The notes under the pieces: model-generated | Database searches by the model: none | What the model was told of the DNA's origin: nothing | What the model saw: the letters and a program-made list of their open reading frames with translations, nothing else | Shown here: positions 32,954 to 42,200 of the stretch, piece after piece | Layout: each line of letters begins with the position of its first letter | Position numbering within the stretch: the first letter of the stretch is position 1 | Made by a program: the position numbers and the translations under genes | Origin: Bacteroidota bacterium | GTDB taxonomy: Bacteria > Bacteroidota > Bacteroidia > Flavobacteriales_F > PHOS-HE28 | Reading direction: 5' to 3' | DNA length: 45,220 bases | Assembly (NCBI GenBank): GCA_018266475.1 | Contig: JAFEAI010000006.1 | Span: 1 to 45,220, forward strand

Positions 32954-34213
32954 TCAGTTGCCTTGTATGAGTTGAAGGTTGATGCGCGCCATCACAGCCT
33001 GGATGCGGTGCATTTCCTGGTTCAGCCGCGCCTGGTCCTCGGCGTTGCGGTAGGTTACGTAGTCCTGCGCGGTGATCACGCCGTTGGCCAGCTGGCTGGC
33101 CGCAGCCTTGCGCACGAAGGTCTTGCTGTCCACGATGGCGCCGTCCAGCTCGGCCAACCGGTCCATCTTGTCGATCTCCTTTTGCTGGTTGTCCAGGTCG
33201 CTGGCCAGTTGCAGGTTGAATTGGCGCTTCTGCTGGTCGATCAGTTGTTGCTGCACGGCGTTTTCCCGCAGCTGCCTGCCCTGGGTGTAGAAGCCGGCGA
33301 TGTTCCAGCTGAGGCCCGCGCCCACCATGCCGTAGGGCCTGAAGTTGTTGTTCAGGAAGTTGTAGCCGGGGCGGCCGTAGTAGCCGTTACCGAAGGCGGA
33401 CAGGCGGGGCAGGGAGCCTTTTTTCACCAGCTTGCCTTGCTGCTCCAGCCCGAAGCGCTGCAGGTCCAGCGCACGGAGCTCGGGCCGTTCGCCGGGGCCC
33501 ATGGGTGCCGGTGCGGCGGGTTGTTCAAAGGTCATCGCGGTGTCCAGGTCCAGCGCGGTCCACACCTTCAGGGCATCCACGGTCTTGGCAAGGTCGGTTT
33601 CACTGGTGACCAATTGCTGCCGGGTGGCCAGTGATTCCGCGCGCAGCACCTCCTCATTGCTGCGCAGGGAGGTGCCGTTGCGCACGGCGGAGGCCACTTG
33701 TTGCAGGCGGGCCGCAAGGTCTTCCGCGCGTGAATGCAGCACCTGCAGCCCGGCGCGTTGCAGCAGCAGGGAGGCGTAGAGGTTGTCCACGCGCAACGCC
33801 AGCGCCAGCAGGTCGGCATCGCTGCGGGCGGCCTGGGCCTGCGCGCTGGTCAGTTCCAGGTCGTGCCGGGCCTTGGTGGCACCGAACTCATAGATCGTTT
33901 GCTGCACCTCGAAGCCCGCATGGTATTGGTCCTTGGAGATGATGATGGAGGGAAAGCCGAGCGCACTGAGGTCGAATTCGGTGACCTCATTCTGCCAGGT
34001 GCCCTGGGCCACGCCCTTTACCTGGGGCAGCCACGCGCTGTTCACGTTGCGGGCGCGCAGGTCGCCGGCCTCCAGTTGCAGTTGGCGCGCTGCCGTGGCG
34101 GGGGCATTGGCCTTGGCGGCCTGCCGCACTTGCTCCAGGGTGATGCTCCGCTGTGCCCGCAGCGGGCCTGCGGCCAGCGCGGCAAGAAGGATGAGGGTTC
34201 GTGCGGCGTTCAT
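32954..34213 (-). CDS. TolC-family outer-membrane channel of the Emr pump
   Basis: This 419-residue outer-membrane efflux protein has signal peptide MNAARTLILLAALAAGPLRAQ. It has the family's internal duplication with SITLEQVRQAAKANAP at the start and LQRFGLEQQGKLVKKGSLPRLSAFGNGYYGRPG near the middle, plus long heptad-rich helices (GLQVLHSRAEDLAARLQQVA; QFNLQLASDLDNQQKEIDK). It would be the exit duct of the EmrAB pump. Its ATG overlaps the TGA of tetR by ATGA, so the regulator and the channel are coupled. The longer open frame upstream codes nonsense within tetR. Confidence 0.9.
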   Translation of the reverse strand: MNAARTLILLAALAAGPLRAQRSITLEQVRQAAKANAPATAARQLQLEAGDLRARNVNSAWLPQVKGVAQGTWQNEVTEFDLSALGFPSIIISKDQYHAGFEVQQTIYEFGATKARHDLELTSAQAQAARSDADLLALALRVDNLYASLLLQRAGLQVLHSRAEDLAARLQQVASAVRNGTSLRSNEEVLRAESLATRQQLVTSETDLAKTVDALKVWTALDLDTAMTFEQPAAPAPMGPGERPELRALDLQRFGLEQQGKLVKKGSLPRLSAFGNGYYGRPGYNFLNNNFRPYGMVGAGLSWNIAGFYTQGRQLRENAVQQQLIDQQKRQFNLQLASDLDNQQKEIDKMDRLAELDGAIVDSKTFVRKAAASQLANGVITAQDYVTYRNAEDQARLNQEMHRIQAVMARINLQLIQGN

Positions 34214-34803
34214 TTTTCCATGATGCGTATGAGCATGTCGGCCACGTGGTCGGGGTAGGAGGCCATGAAGCGCCCGTATTCCTGTTTGTTCATCCGCATG
34301 GCGCCGGCCAGCATGCGCGGGTTCATGCTGGGGTAGGCGCACAGGCTCTGCATGGCGGTGAGCACCGCGTGCGGGTCGGTATTGCGCACCAGGCCCTTGG
34401 ACCGCAGGTGCCCATACCAGTCCACGAACCGGTTGGGCGCCTTGCGCCGCTGCTGCATGCGCGGCTCCAGCTTCTTGGGGTCGCGGTGCAGCTCCTGCGC
34501 CATGAAGAGCAGCGAGCTTTCGCTGAACAGGTGCATCAGTTCCTTTACAAAGCGGCGCACCTGGCCCCGCCAGTCGTCGGTGCCGTCATCCCAGCTGCCC
34601 ACCAAGGGGATGATCCGCGCGGTGTAGTCGTCGAAGATCCGGTCGAACAGCTTTTCCTTGTTGCGGAAGTGGTAGTGGAGCGCGGCCTTGCTGATGCCGG
34701 CCTCGTCGGCGATCACCTGCATGCGCGCCCCAAGGAAGCCGTCGCGCTCAAATACGGTGAGGGCGGCCCTCAGAATGCGTTGCTCGGTCTCGGAGGCGTC
34801 CAT
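34210..34803 (-). CDS. TetR-family regulator of the Emr pump operon
   Basis: This is a repressor of 197 residues. The N-terminal helix-turn-helix domain is RILRAALTVFERDGFLGARM followed by IADEAGISKAALHYHFRNKEKLFDRIFDD. The C-terminal ligand domain is variable. The start at 34801-34803 is supported by the TACCTTTG box at 34815-34822. Two neighbouring palindromes sit just upstream of the box, and it is the first gene of the operon, so self-repression of the whole operon is likely. Ligand unknown. Confidence 0.92.
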   Translation of the reverse strand: MDASETEQRILRAALTVFERDGFLGARMQVIADEAGISKAALHYHFRNKEKLFDRIFDDYTARIIPLVGSWDDGTDDWRGQVRRFVKELMHLFSESSLLFMAQELHRDPKKLEPRMQQRRKAPNRFVDWYGHLRSKGLVRNTDPHAVLTAMQSLCAYPSMNPRMLAGAMRMNKQEYGRFMASYPDHVADMLIRIMEK

Positions 34804-34814
34804 TTTTCGGGCCG

Positions 34815-34822
34815 CAAAGGTA
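34815..34822 (-). promoter_or_regulatory. -7 box of the tetR-tolC-emrAB operon (TACCTTTG)
   Basis: Perfect TAnnTTTG match 11 bases from the tetR ATG. The palindromic operators lie 8 bases upstream, across the -33 region. Confidence 0.7.
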
Positions 34823-34829
34823 AGCGATC

Positions 34830-34855
34830 TGACCAAATGGTCAAACCAAATGGTT
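34830..34855. promoter_or_regulatory. Twin palindromic operator for the TetR regulator
   Basis: TGACCAAATGGTCA (34830-34843) is TGACCA, 2 bases, TGGTCA; directly joined is AACCAAATGGTT (34844-34855) of the same pattern. The shared core ACCAAATGGT appears twice with a 13-base step. The position over the promoter is what a TetR repressor would use. Confidence 0.75.
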
Positions 34856-34940
34856 GGAATAAATTGGCGATTGGGCCGGGAAGTGCCAAAAACCGTTGCG
34901 GCCGGGATGACGTATGAGTTGCAGCCGCCCGGTACACGGT

Positions 34941-34948
34941 TACCTTCG
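34941..34948 (+). promoter_or_regulatory. -7 box of the YkuD_2 gene (TACCTTCG)
   Basis: TAnnTTCG element 8 bases upstream of the ATG at 34957. Confidence 0.55.
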
Positions 34949-34956
34949 CACACCGC

Positions 34957-35583
34957 ATGAACTTGATTTTGTTGTTTCTCTCCGCCTTGTTGCGCATGGC
35001 CCTGCCGGGGTATTCCGGCGGGCCTGCTGCGCCGGAAGCGCCGGATGCCGCGGACGCCTTGTACCGCGAGTGCGGCCTGGCGGGATTGCTGGATGAGGAT
35101 GCCTTTGTGAAAGCCTTGCAGAGCCGGGCGGAGCACCATGAGGAGGCGGGCATCCTGGCGGTGGCGGACATGACGCGGCCTTCCACGGAAAAGCGGCTGT
35201 TCATCATCGACCTGCGATCGCGCAAGCTGCTCTTGCAGACCTGGGTGGCCCATGGCAAGAACTCCGGCGACCTGTACTGCACCTCCGTGAGCAACAAGGA
35301 GGGATCCCTGCAAACCAGCCAGGGCCTCTACCGGGTGGGGGAGCACATCACCAGCCCCAAGCATGGCGCCGCATTGCTGCTCCATGGGCTGGACCGCGGG
35401 CTGAACTCGGCCGCACTGCAGCGGGAGGTGATCATCCATGCCGCACCGTACGTGGGCGCGGCCTTCATCGCCCAGCACGGCCGCCTGGGCCGCAGCTGGG
35501 GGTGCCCGGCGGTGGCCCCCGAGGTGATGCCCCGCCTGATCGACCTGTTGCAAGGCCAACTGCTGTACGTGTTTGCAAAATAG
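34957..35583 (+). CDS. Murein L,D-transpeptidase catalytic-domain protein (YkuD_2 family)
   Basis: This 208-residue exported protein has a short hydrophobic N-terminus (MNLILLFLSALLRMALPG), then RLFIIDLRSRKLLLQTWVAHG and the active-site segment REVIIHAAPYVG followed by GRLGRSWGCPAVAPEV, with the nucleophile near Cys183. The pattern HxxPY...GRSxGCPAV belongs to the YkuD_2 branch, thought to act on peptidoglycan crosslinks, but most members are uncharacterised. It has its own promoter. The next gene, 51 bases on, is a different L,D-transpeptidase. Confidence 0.85.
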   Translation: MNLILLFLSALLRMALPGYSGGPAAPEAPDAADALYRECGLAGLLDEDAFVKALQSRAEHHEEAGILAVADMTRPSTEKRLFIIDLRSRKLLLQTWVAHGKNSGDLYCTSVSNKEGSLQTSQGLYRVGEHITSPKHGAALLLHGLDRGLNSAALQREVIIHAAPYVGAAFIAQHGRLGRSWGCPAVAPEVMPRLIDLLQGQLLYVFAK

Positions 35584-35634
35584 CGCCGCAGCTTGCCCGG
35601 TCGTGGCTGATCTTCGCGCCCGTTTTTCCATCAC

Positions 35635-37335
35635 ATGAGGTATTCCATTCCGGCCGTTGCGGCCATGGCGGGCCTGCTTTGGGCAGCCTGCGCAAGCAAG
35701 GAGCAGCCCAAGCGCACCCCCGCCCAAGAGGCGGAGCGGATCGCTGCCGCATTTGAAACGCCCAAGCCGTACACGCACCACAAGCTGGATTCCCTTGACC
35801 TGGAACGCTTCCTGGCCGCAAATCCGCAGTACCGCCAGGATTCAAGCCAGATCCGCAGCTTTTATGCCTCGCGCGGATACCAGTATGCCTGGTTTGCGGC
35901 GGACACCCTGGCACCCACCGCCGAGGCCATGCTGAACCTGCTGGAACCCACCGGCGCCCTGCAGCAATTGCACACTTGGCGGGCGCTTGTGGAACGCGCA
36001 CAAGCGGACACCATGCTGGCCGACAGTGCCCGGCTGAACGTGGAACTGGGCTTGACGGGCCTGTTCTTCCAGGCGGCAAGCAACGAATTCGGCGGCTATG
36101 TGAAAGGCGACCTGCATGACCTGGGCTGGTACATCCCCCGGGCCAAAAAGAACTATGCCATGCTGCTGGATTCAATGGTGGCGGGCAAAACCGACCTGTC
36201 GCCCATCGAACCCGTGCATCCGCAGTACCACCTGCTCAAGGTTTTCCTGCAACGCTACTACCAGGTGGAGGCTGAAGGGCCTTGGCCCGTGATCGCGCTG
36301 CCCAAGGGCAAGTTGGCCATGGGCGACACCCTGGCCGCCCTGCAAGCCATTGGCCACCGGTTGTTCCTGTTGGGCGACCTGGCGGCGGATCCCTCCGGAA
36401 ACGGGATGGACACCACCCTGGCCAAAGGGTTGGTGAACTTTCAGGAGAGGCATGGGCTGTCCCCTTCCGGCCTTCCGGACGCCCCCACGATGGCCGCCTT
36501 AAACGTGCCCATCGCCCAGCGGATCCGCACCATTCTGCTGAACATGGAACGCCTGCGCTGGGTGAACCCGGTGCCGCCAAGGGATTACCTGCTGGTGAAC
36601 ATCCCGGAGTTCCGGCTGCATGTGTATGAGGGCGGAAAGGAGGCCTGGAGCATGAAGGTGGTGGCCGGCGCGGTGGCCACGCACACGGTGATCTTCAGCG
36701 GCGAGCTGTCCACCATCGTGTTCTCCCCGTACTGGAACGTGCCGCAAAGCATTGTGCGCAACGAGGTGGCACCGGCCATGCGGCGCAACGCAGGCTACCT
36801 GGCGCGCAACAACATGGAAGTGGTGCGGGACGGCAAGGTGGTGCCGCCGGGAAGCATCAATTGGGCGCACTTCACCGGGGGAGGAGGTTACTCCTTCCGC
36901 CAGAAACCCGGTACCGAAAACTCACTGGGCTTGGTGAAGTTCCTGTTCCCCAACGAGTACAGCATCTACATGCACGATACGCCCGCCAAGGCGCGCTTCG
37001 TGCCCGAAAAGAGGGCCTTCAGTCACGGCTGCATCCGGCTGCAGGAACCCCAGCGGCTGGCCGAATACCTGCTGCGCAATGACAGCACTTGGACATCCTC
37101 GGCCATTGGCAAGGCCATGCACGCGGGCAAGGAGCAGGCGGTGAAGGTGCAGCCGCCGGTGCCCGTGGTGATCGGCTATTTCACCGCGTGGGTGGACGGC
37201 CAAGGCCGGTTGAATTTCCGGGATGATGTGTATGGCCACGATGCCCGCTTGGCCGAGGAGCTGTTCGCGCCGGAGACGATCGCTGCCGATGCAGCCGCTT
37301 CCACCGGGGGCGGCGGAGCCCGCCTTTCGCGTTAG
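35635..37335 (+). CDS. L,D-transpeptidase of the YcbB/LdtD type, predicted lipoprotein
   Basis: This 566-residue cell-wall enzyme has a lipobox LLWAACASK, so it is probably an outer-membrane or periplasmic lipoprotein. An N-terminal scaffold and a peptidoglycan-binding-like region (GLVNFQERHGLSPSGLPDAPTMAALNV) precede the catalytic domain, with YSIYMHDTPAKARF and RAFSHGCIRLQEPQ (nucleophile near Cys466). The large YcbB layout with a substrate-binding subdomain between is typical. It would form 3-3 crosslinks in peptidoglycan. A GATCTTCG box at 35609-35616 lies 18 bases upstream. Its stop overlaps the convergent unknown gene by 4 bases. Confidence 0.9.
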   Translation: MRYSIPAVAAMAGLLWAACASKEQPKRTPAQEAERIAAAFETPKPYTHHKLDSLDLERFLAANPQYRQDSSQIRSFYASRGYQYAWFAADTLAPTAEAMLNLLEPTGALQQLHTWRALVERAQADTMLADSARLNVELGLTGLFFQAASNEFGGYVKGDLHDLGWYIPRAKKNYAMLLDSMVAGKTDLSPIEPVHPQYHLLKVFLQRYYQVEAEGPWPVIALPKGKLAMGDTLAALQAIGHRLFLLGDLAADPSGNGMDTTLAKGLVNFQERHGLSPSGLPDAPTMAALNVPIAQRIRTILLNMERLRWVNPVPPRDYLLVNIPEFRLHVYEGGKEAWSMKVVAGAVATHTVIFSGELSTIVFSPYWNVPQSIVRNEVAPAMRRNAGYLARNNMEVVRDGKVVPPGSINWAHFTGGGGYSFRQKPGTENSLGLVKFLFPNEYSIYMHDTPAKARFVPEKRAFSHGCIRLQEPQRLAEYLLRNDSTWTSSAIGKAMHAGKEQAVKVQPPVPVVIGYFTAWVDGQGRLNFRDDVYGHDARLAEELFAPETIAADAAASTGGGGARLSR

Positions 37336-37898
37336 TCGCGGCCCTGCGCAGGCTCCACGCTATCCAGAAGTGCGCACCGGCCGCTGAAGGCCATTTGCGC
37401 CGTAGTGCTGCGCCGCCCGTGCCCGAAGAACACCAACGTGTCCGGCACCGGCCCGCTCAGGTTGAGCAGCGTGGTGTTCTCCCGCCATTGTCCGTCCGGC
37501 ATCAGCGATCGGTCGTACCAAATGACGCCCACCGTGTCCGGAAGCACCTCGCCGGCGAAGACGTGGGCCTCGTAGTAGCACTGGTTGTCCTTGCGGTCCA
37601 ACAGGCGGCCCGGTGCATGCCAAGGTTGCATGCCTTCAACAGCGTGCGCACCGGCATCTGCTTTCATGATGTACAGGGCCCTGCCGGCACGGCCCCCCCG
37701 GAGATCAGGCCCGGTAAGGAGCATCCATTCGATCCCGGTGGGCGCGCTGATGCGCCGTACTTCCGTGAGCTCCGGGTGTTTATTGTGCTGCACGGCAATG
37801 GCCCCGCGTGCGCCACTGGGCACGGGCATTGGCCCCGCCATGGGCAGCAGCAGCGGAAGGATGGCTCCGAGGAAGGCGGGTGTCAGAGGGCGTGGCAT
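37332..37898 (-). CDS. Secreted protein of unknown function
   Basis: This 188-residue protein starts MPRPLTPAFLGAILPLLLPMAG, a signal peptide-like stretch. The mature part has SAPTGIEWMLLTGPD, DNQCYYEAHVFAGEV, VGVIWYDRSLMPDGQW and LVFFGHGRRSTTAQ, with only two cysteines and no motif I recognise. A TACCTTAG element at 37914-37921 may be its -7 box. Its 3' end overlaps the transpeptidase stop codon on the other strand. It may be specific to close relatives. Confidence 0.65.
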   Translation of the reverse strand: MPRPLTPAFLGAILPLLLPMAGPMPVPSGARGAIAVQHNKHPELTEVRRISAPTGIEWMLLTGPDLRGGRAGRALYIMKADAGAHAVEGMQPWHAPGRLLDRKDNQCYYEAHVFAGEVLPDTVGVIWYDRSLMPDGQWRENTTLLNLSGPVPDTLVFFGHGRRSTTAQMAFSGRCALLDSVEPAQGRD

Positions 37899-37922
37899 GG
37901 GATCCCGGGAGCACTAAGGTAG

Positions 37923-39227
37923 TCAGAGGAGGTTGCCTGCGAGCATCCGCAATTGAAGTTCGGCACTTTTGGCTTCGTACTGCGCGAGCAGCAGGCGGTT
38001 TTCGGCATCCAGCAGGCCCTGTTGCACATCGCGGAGGTCCACTGCGGTAAGCATGCCCAAGCGGTAGCTCTCCAGGGCCACGTCCACCTGCGATCGCACC
38101 CCGGCAATGTCGCGCTGGCCCAAGGCCACGCGCTGGTTGGCATTGTTGTAGGCGTTCCAGGCGTCCAGCAGTTGCCGGTCCATGTCCAGCTGGGCCTGCT
38201 CGGTGCCCATGCGGGCCTGTTCGCTTGCGATCTTGGCGGCCTGCACGGCCTTGCTGTTGCGTTCCCCCTGGAATACCGGGGCGCTGAGGCGCAGGCCGTA
38301 GTTGGGGCCCAGGGCCGTATTGCTCTGGAGGAAGCCTACGGAGCTGGTGCTGTGGGCGTAGGCATAGTTGCCGTACAGGTCGAGGCGGGGGAAGAGCGCT
38401 CCGCGCAATTGGCGCACATTGATGTCGCTGAGCAGTTGCGCCTGCCGTGCCTGTTGCAGGGAGGAGTTGCCGGTGCGGGCCTGTTGCTGCAGCGTGGGCA
38501 GGTCCAGGGCTGCGACCGCGGGAATTTCATCGGCCACTTCCACAGGGGTGCCCGCCTGGCGGCCCAGCAGCACGTTCAGCTGGGTGCGGCAGGTGGCCAG
38601 GCGCTGCTCCAGGTCCAGGATGGCGGCACTGTCCGTGCTCAGGTCCAGCTTGGCCTGCACCAGGGCCACGCCGCTGGCGGTGCCTATGCGGAAGGCGGAC
38701 TGGGCGATCTGCAGCCGTTCCTGCGAGGTGCGCATCAGGTCGCGTTGCGCGGCCAGCGCCTTTTTCACCTGCACGGTGAGGAAGTAGCCGGTGAGCACGT
38801 TGTACGCGGTGGTTTCCAATTGCTGGCGCAGTTCCACCTTGCCCATGGCTTCCAGTGCGGCCAGCCGGTCCTTGGCGGCGAACATGGCAAATCCGTCGAA
38901 CACGGTCCAGTTCAGCGCCAGCGCGCCGTTGATCGTTTTGCTGTCGGCGTTGTCGGCCTGGCGCACTTCGCCGCTGAAGAAGGTCTGCTTGGTGGCGCTG
39001 TTGTCCATGCCATAAGCGCCGTTGATGCCCACCACGGGCAGCATGCCGGCGTTGCCTGCGGTGTTCAGCACTTCGGCGGTATGCGCATCGAGCTTGGCGA
39101 TGCGCACGGCGTAATTGTTTTCCAGGGCAATGGCCACGGCCTGTTCCGCAGTGAGGGGCACTGGCGCCTGGGCGCCCAGGCCCAGGGGGGCAAGCAACAG
39201 CAGGGCGGGGAGGAGGGCGGTTCTCAT
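37923..39227 (-). CDS. TolC-family outer-membrane channel of the RND pump
   Basis: This 434-residue channel has signal peptide MRTALLPALLLLAPLGLGAQ. VPLTAEQAVAIALENNYAVRIAKLDAHTAEV opens the first repeat, and the second half has LRGALFPRLDLYGNYAYAHS and GPNYGLRLSAPVFQGERNSKAVQAAK, in TolC order. It would be the outer duct for the RND pump. Its ATG overlaps the RND stop by ATGA. It is the last gene of the marR-MFP-RND-tolC operon. It is not closely similar to the other TolC-family protein by eye. Confidence 0.9.
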   Translation of the reverse strand: MRTALLPALLLLAPLGLGAQAPVPLTAEQAVAIALENNYAVRIAKLDAHTAEVLNTAGNAGMLPVVGINGAYGMDNSATKQTFFSGEVRQADNADSKTINGALALNWTVFDGFAMFAAKDRLAALEAMGKVELRQQLETTAYNVLTGYFLTVQVKKALAAQRDLMRTSQERLQIAQSAFRIGTASGVALVQAKLDLSTDSAAILDLEQRLATCRTQLNVLLGRQAGTPVEVADEIPAVAALDLPTLQQQARTGNSSLQQARQAQLLSDINVRQLRGALFPRLDLYGNYAYAHSTSSVGFLQSNTALGPNYGLRLSAPVFQGERNSKAVQAAKIASEQARMGTEQAQLDMDRQLLDAWNAYNNANQRVALGQRDIAGVRSQVDVALESYRLGMLTAVDLRDVQQGLLDAENRLLLAQYEAKSAELQLRMLAGNLL

Positions 39228-42200
39228 GCGTGTCCGGTGTTGCTGTTCGCCCCGGCCTTTGCGGCCACCTTGGAGGCCATGAAGCTGTAGAGCGCGGGCA
39301 CCACGTACAGGGTGAGCACCAGCGAGAAGAGCAGCCCGCCGATCAGGGCGGCGCCCATGGGGATGCGGCTTTTGGAGGCGGCGCCCAGGCCCAGGGCGAT
39401 GGGGAGCGCGCCCAGGGTGGTGGCCAAGGTGGTCATCACAATGGGGCGGAAGCGCTGCGCGGCGGCTTCGATGACGGCCTTCATCTTGTCCATGCCTTGT
39501 TCGCGCTTCTGGTTGGCGAACTCCACGATGAGGATGCCGTTCTTGGTGACCAGCCCGATGAGAATGATGATGCCGATCTCGCTGAAGATGTTCAGTGTGT
39601 ATCCTCCGAGCCACAGTGTGAGCAAGGCTCCTGCCAAGGCCAGGGGCACGGCGAACATCATCACCAGGGGATCGACCCAGCTTTCAAACTGCGCGGCCAG
39701 GATCAGGTAGATGAGCACCAGGGCCAATACCATGGCGAAGAGCAGGCTGCTGCCGCTTTCGGCGAACTCCTTGCTTTCGCCGGCCAGGGCGGTGCTGAAG
39801 GAGCCGTCCAGGGTCTTGGCGGCCACGCGGTCCATGGCTTCGATGCCCTGCCCCAGGGTGTGGCCGGGCGCCAGGGCGGCGCTCACGGTGGCGCTTACGT
39901 AGCGGTTGTAGCGGAAGAGCTGGGGCGGCGTGCTTTGGTTGCTGGTGCGCACCAGGTTGCCCAACTGCACCATCTCGCCCTTGTTGTTGCGCACGTATGC
40001 CTTGTCCAGGTCGGCCGGTGCATCGCGGTTGGCGCGCGTGGCCTGGCCGATCACCTGGTATTGCTTGTCCTTGAAGATGAAGTATCCGTAGCGCTGCCCG
40101 CTGAAGTAGAGCTGGAGCGCCTGGGCGATGTCGAGCACGTTCACTCCCAGTGCGCGCGCCCGGTCGCGGTCGATCTCCACGCGCAGTTCGGGCTTGTTGA
40201 ATTTCAGGTTCACGTCCACCACTTGGAAGGCGGGGTCCTGCCGGGCGGCGTCCATGAATGCCGGGAGGGCCTGGCGGAGGTGCTCGAAATCCGGGGCCTG
40301 CAGCACGTATTGCACGGGCAGGCCCGAGCTGCGGCCGCCGCCGATGGTGGGCTCCTGGATCACATAGCTGCGCGCCAGGTTGTAGCGCTGGATCAGCCCG
40401 CCCACTTCCTGGGCGATCTGTTCCTGGGTGCGGGTGCGGTCTTCGGGCTCGGTGAGCGTGACGCGCACAAAGCCGGAGTTGGCGGCGGTGGAGGCGCCGA
40501 AGGAAGGGGCGGTCACCGAAAGCATGTTGGCCACTTCGGGCAGGGTGTCCACGGTGTGGATGATCTGCGTGAGGTAGTCGTTCATCACCTCGAAGCTGGT
40601 GCCTTCCGGAGCGGTGCTCATCACCATGAAGCGGCTTTTGTCCTCGCGCGGGGCCAGCTCGCTGGGCGTGTTGCGGCCCGCCACCACGATGAGGGCGATG
40701 CTGGCGGCCATGATGGCGAAGGCCGTCCACCGGTGCCGCATGAACGCTTCCAGGGAGCGCTGGTAGCCGGTGACCAGGTGTTCCAGCCAGCCCTCGGTGG
40801 TGGCGTAGAAGCGGCTGCGCTTTTGCCGGTGCTTGAGGAACCGCGCGCTGAGCATGGGGGTGAGGCTGAGGCTGACCACCATGCTGATGAGCACGGACCC
40901 GGCCACCACCACGCCGAACTCGCGGAAGAGCCGCCCGGTGAGGCCGCTGAGGAACACGATGGGCAGGAACACCACCACCAGGGTGATGCTGGTGCTGATG
41001 ATGGCCATGGTGATCTCCTTGCTGCCCACGTGGCCGGCCTCGATGGGGTCCATGCCCTGCTCGATCTTGGCGTAGATGTTCTCCAGCACCACGATGGCAT
41101 CGTCCACCACGATGCCCGTGGCCAGCACGATGCCCAGCAGGGTGAGGATGTTGATGCTGAACCCGGCCACGTACATGATGAAGAAGGCGCCCACCAGGGA
41201 GATGGGGATGGCCAGCACGGGGATGAGCGTGGTGCGCCAGTCGCGCAGGAAGGCGAAGATCACCAGCACCACCAGCAGGAAGGCGATGATGATGGTTTCC
41301 TCCACTTCCAGGATGGCCTTGCGGATGCTGGTGGTGGTGTCCAGCGCCATGGTGTAGCGCAGGTCGGGCGGCATTTCCTGCTGGATCTGCGCGGCGCGCT
41401 TGTAGAATTCGTCGGCAATGGCGATGTAGTTGCTGCCCGCCTGCGGCGTTACGGCCACGGCCACCATGGGCACCGCGCCGTTGCCGCGCAGCAGCGTGCG
41501 TTCGTTCAGGGGCGCCAGCCGGGCCTGCCCCACATCGCGCAGCCGCACCGGCGTGGTGCCCTGCTGCCGCAGGATCATGTTGTTGAACTCGGCTTCGGTG
41601 GTGAGCCGCCCCATGGTGCGGATGGTGAGCTCCGAGCGGTAGCCTTCGATCAGCCCGCTGGGCAGTTCCACGTTCTCCTGCGCCAGCGCCGTGCGGATGT
41701 CGCCCGGGGTGATGCCGAAAGCGGCCATCTTCACCGGGTCCAGCTCCAGCTTCATGCTGTATTTCTTTTCGCCCCAGATGTTGATCTCGCTTACGCCGGG
41801 AATGGTCTGCAACCGCTCCTTGAAGACGTTGGTGGCCAGGTCGGTGAGTTCCAGCAGGCTGCGCTGGTCGCTCTGGATGGTCATGGAGATGATCGGGCTG
41901 CTGTCCGCATCGCTCTTGGTGACGATGGGCGGGTCGGCCTCGGGGGGCAGGTTGCGCACGGCGCGGCTCACCCGGTCGCGCACGTCGTTGGCCGCCGCTT
42001 CCAGGTCCACGTCCAGGTTGAATTCCACGGTGATGGTGCTGCGCCCGTCGCTGCTGATGCTGCTGAGCGTGCGGATGCCGGCGATGCCGTTGATGCTTTC
42101 CTCAAGGATCTCGGTGACCTGGCTTTCGATGATGTCGGCGTTGGCGCCGGTGTAGTTGGTGGTTACCGTGATGATGGGCGGGTCCACGCTGGGGTATTCG

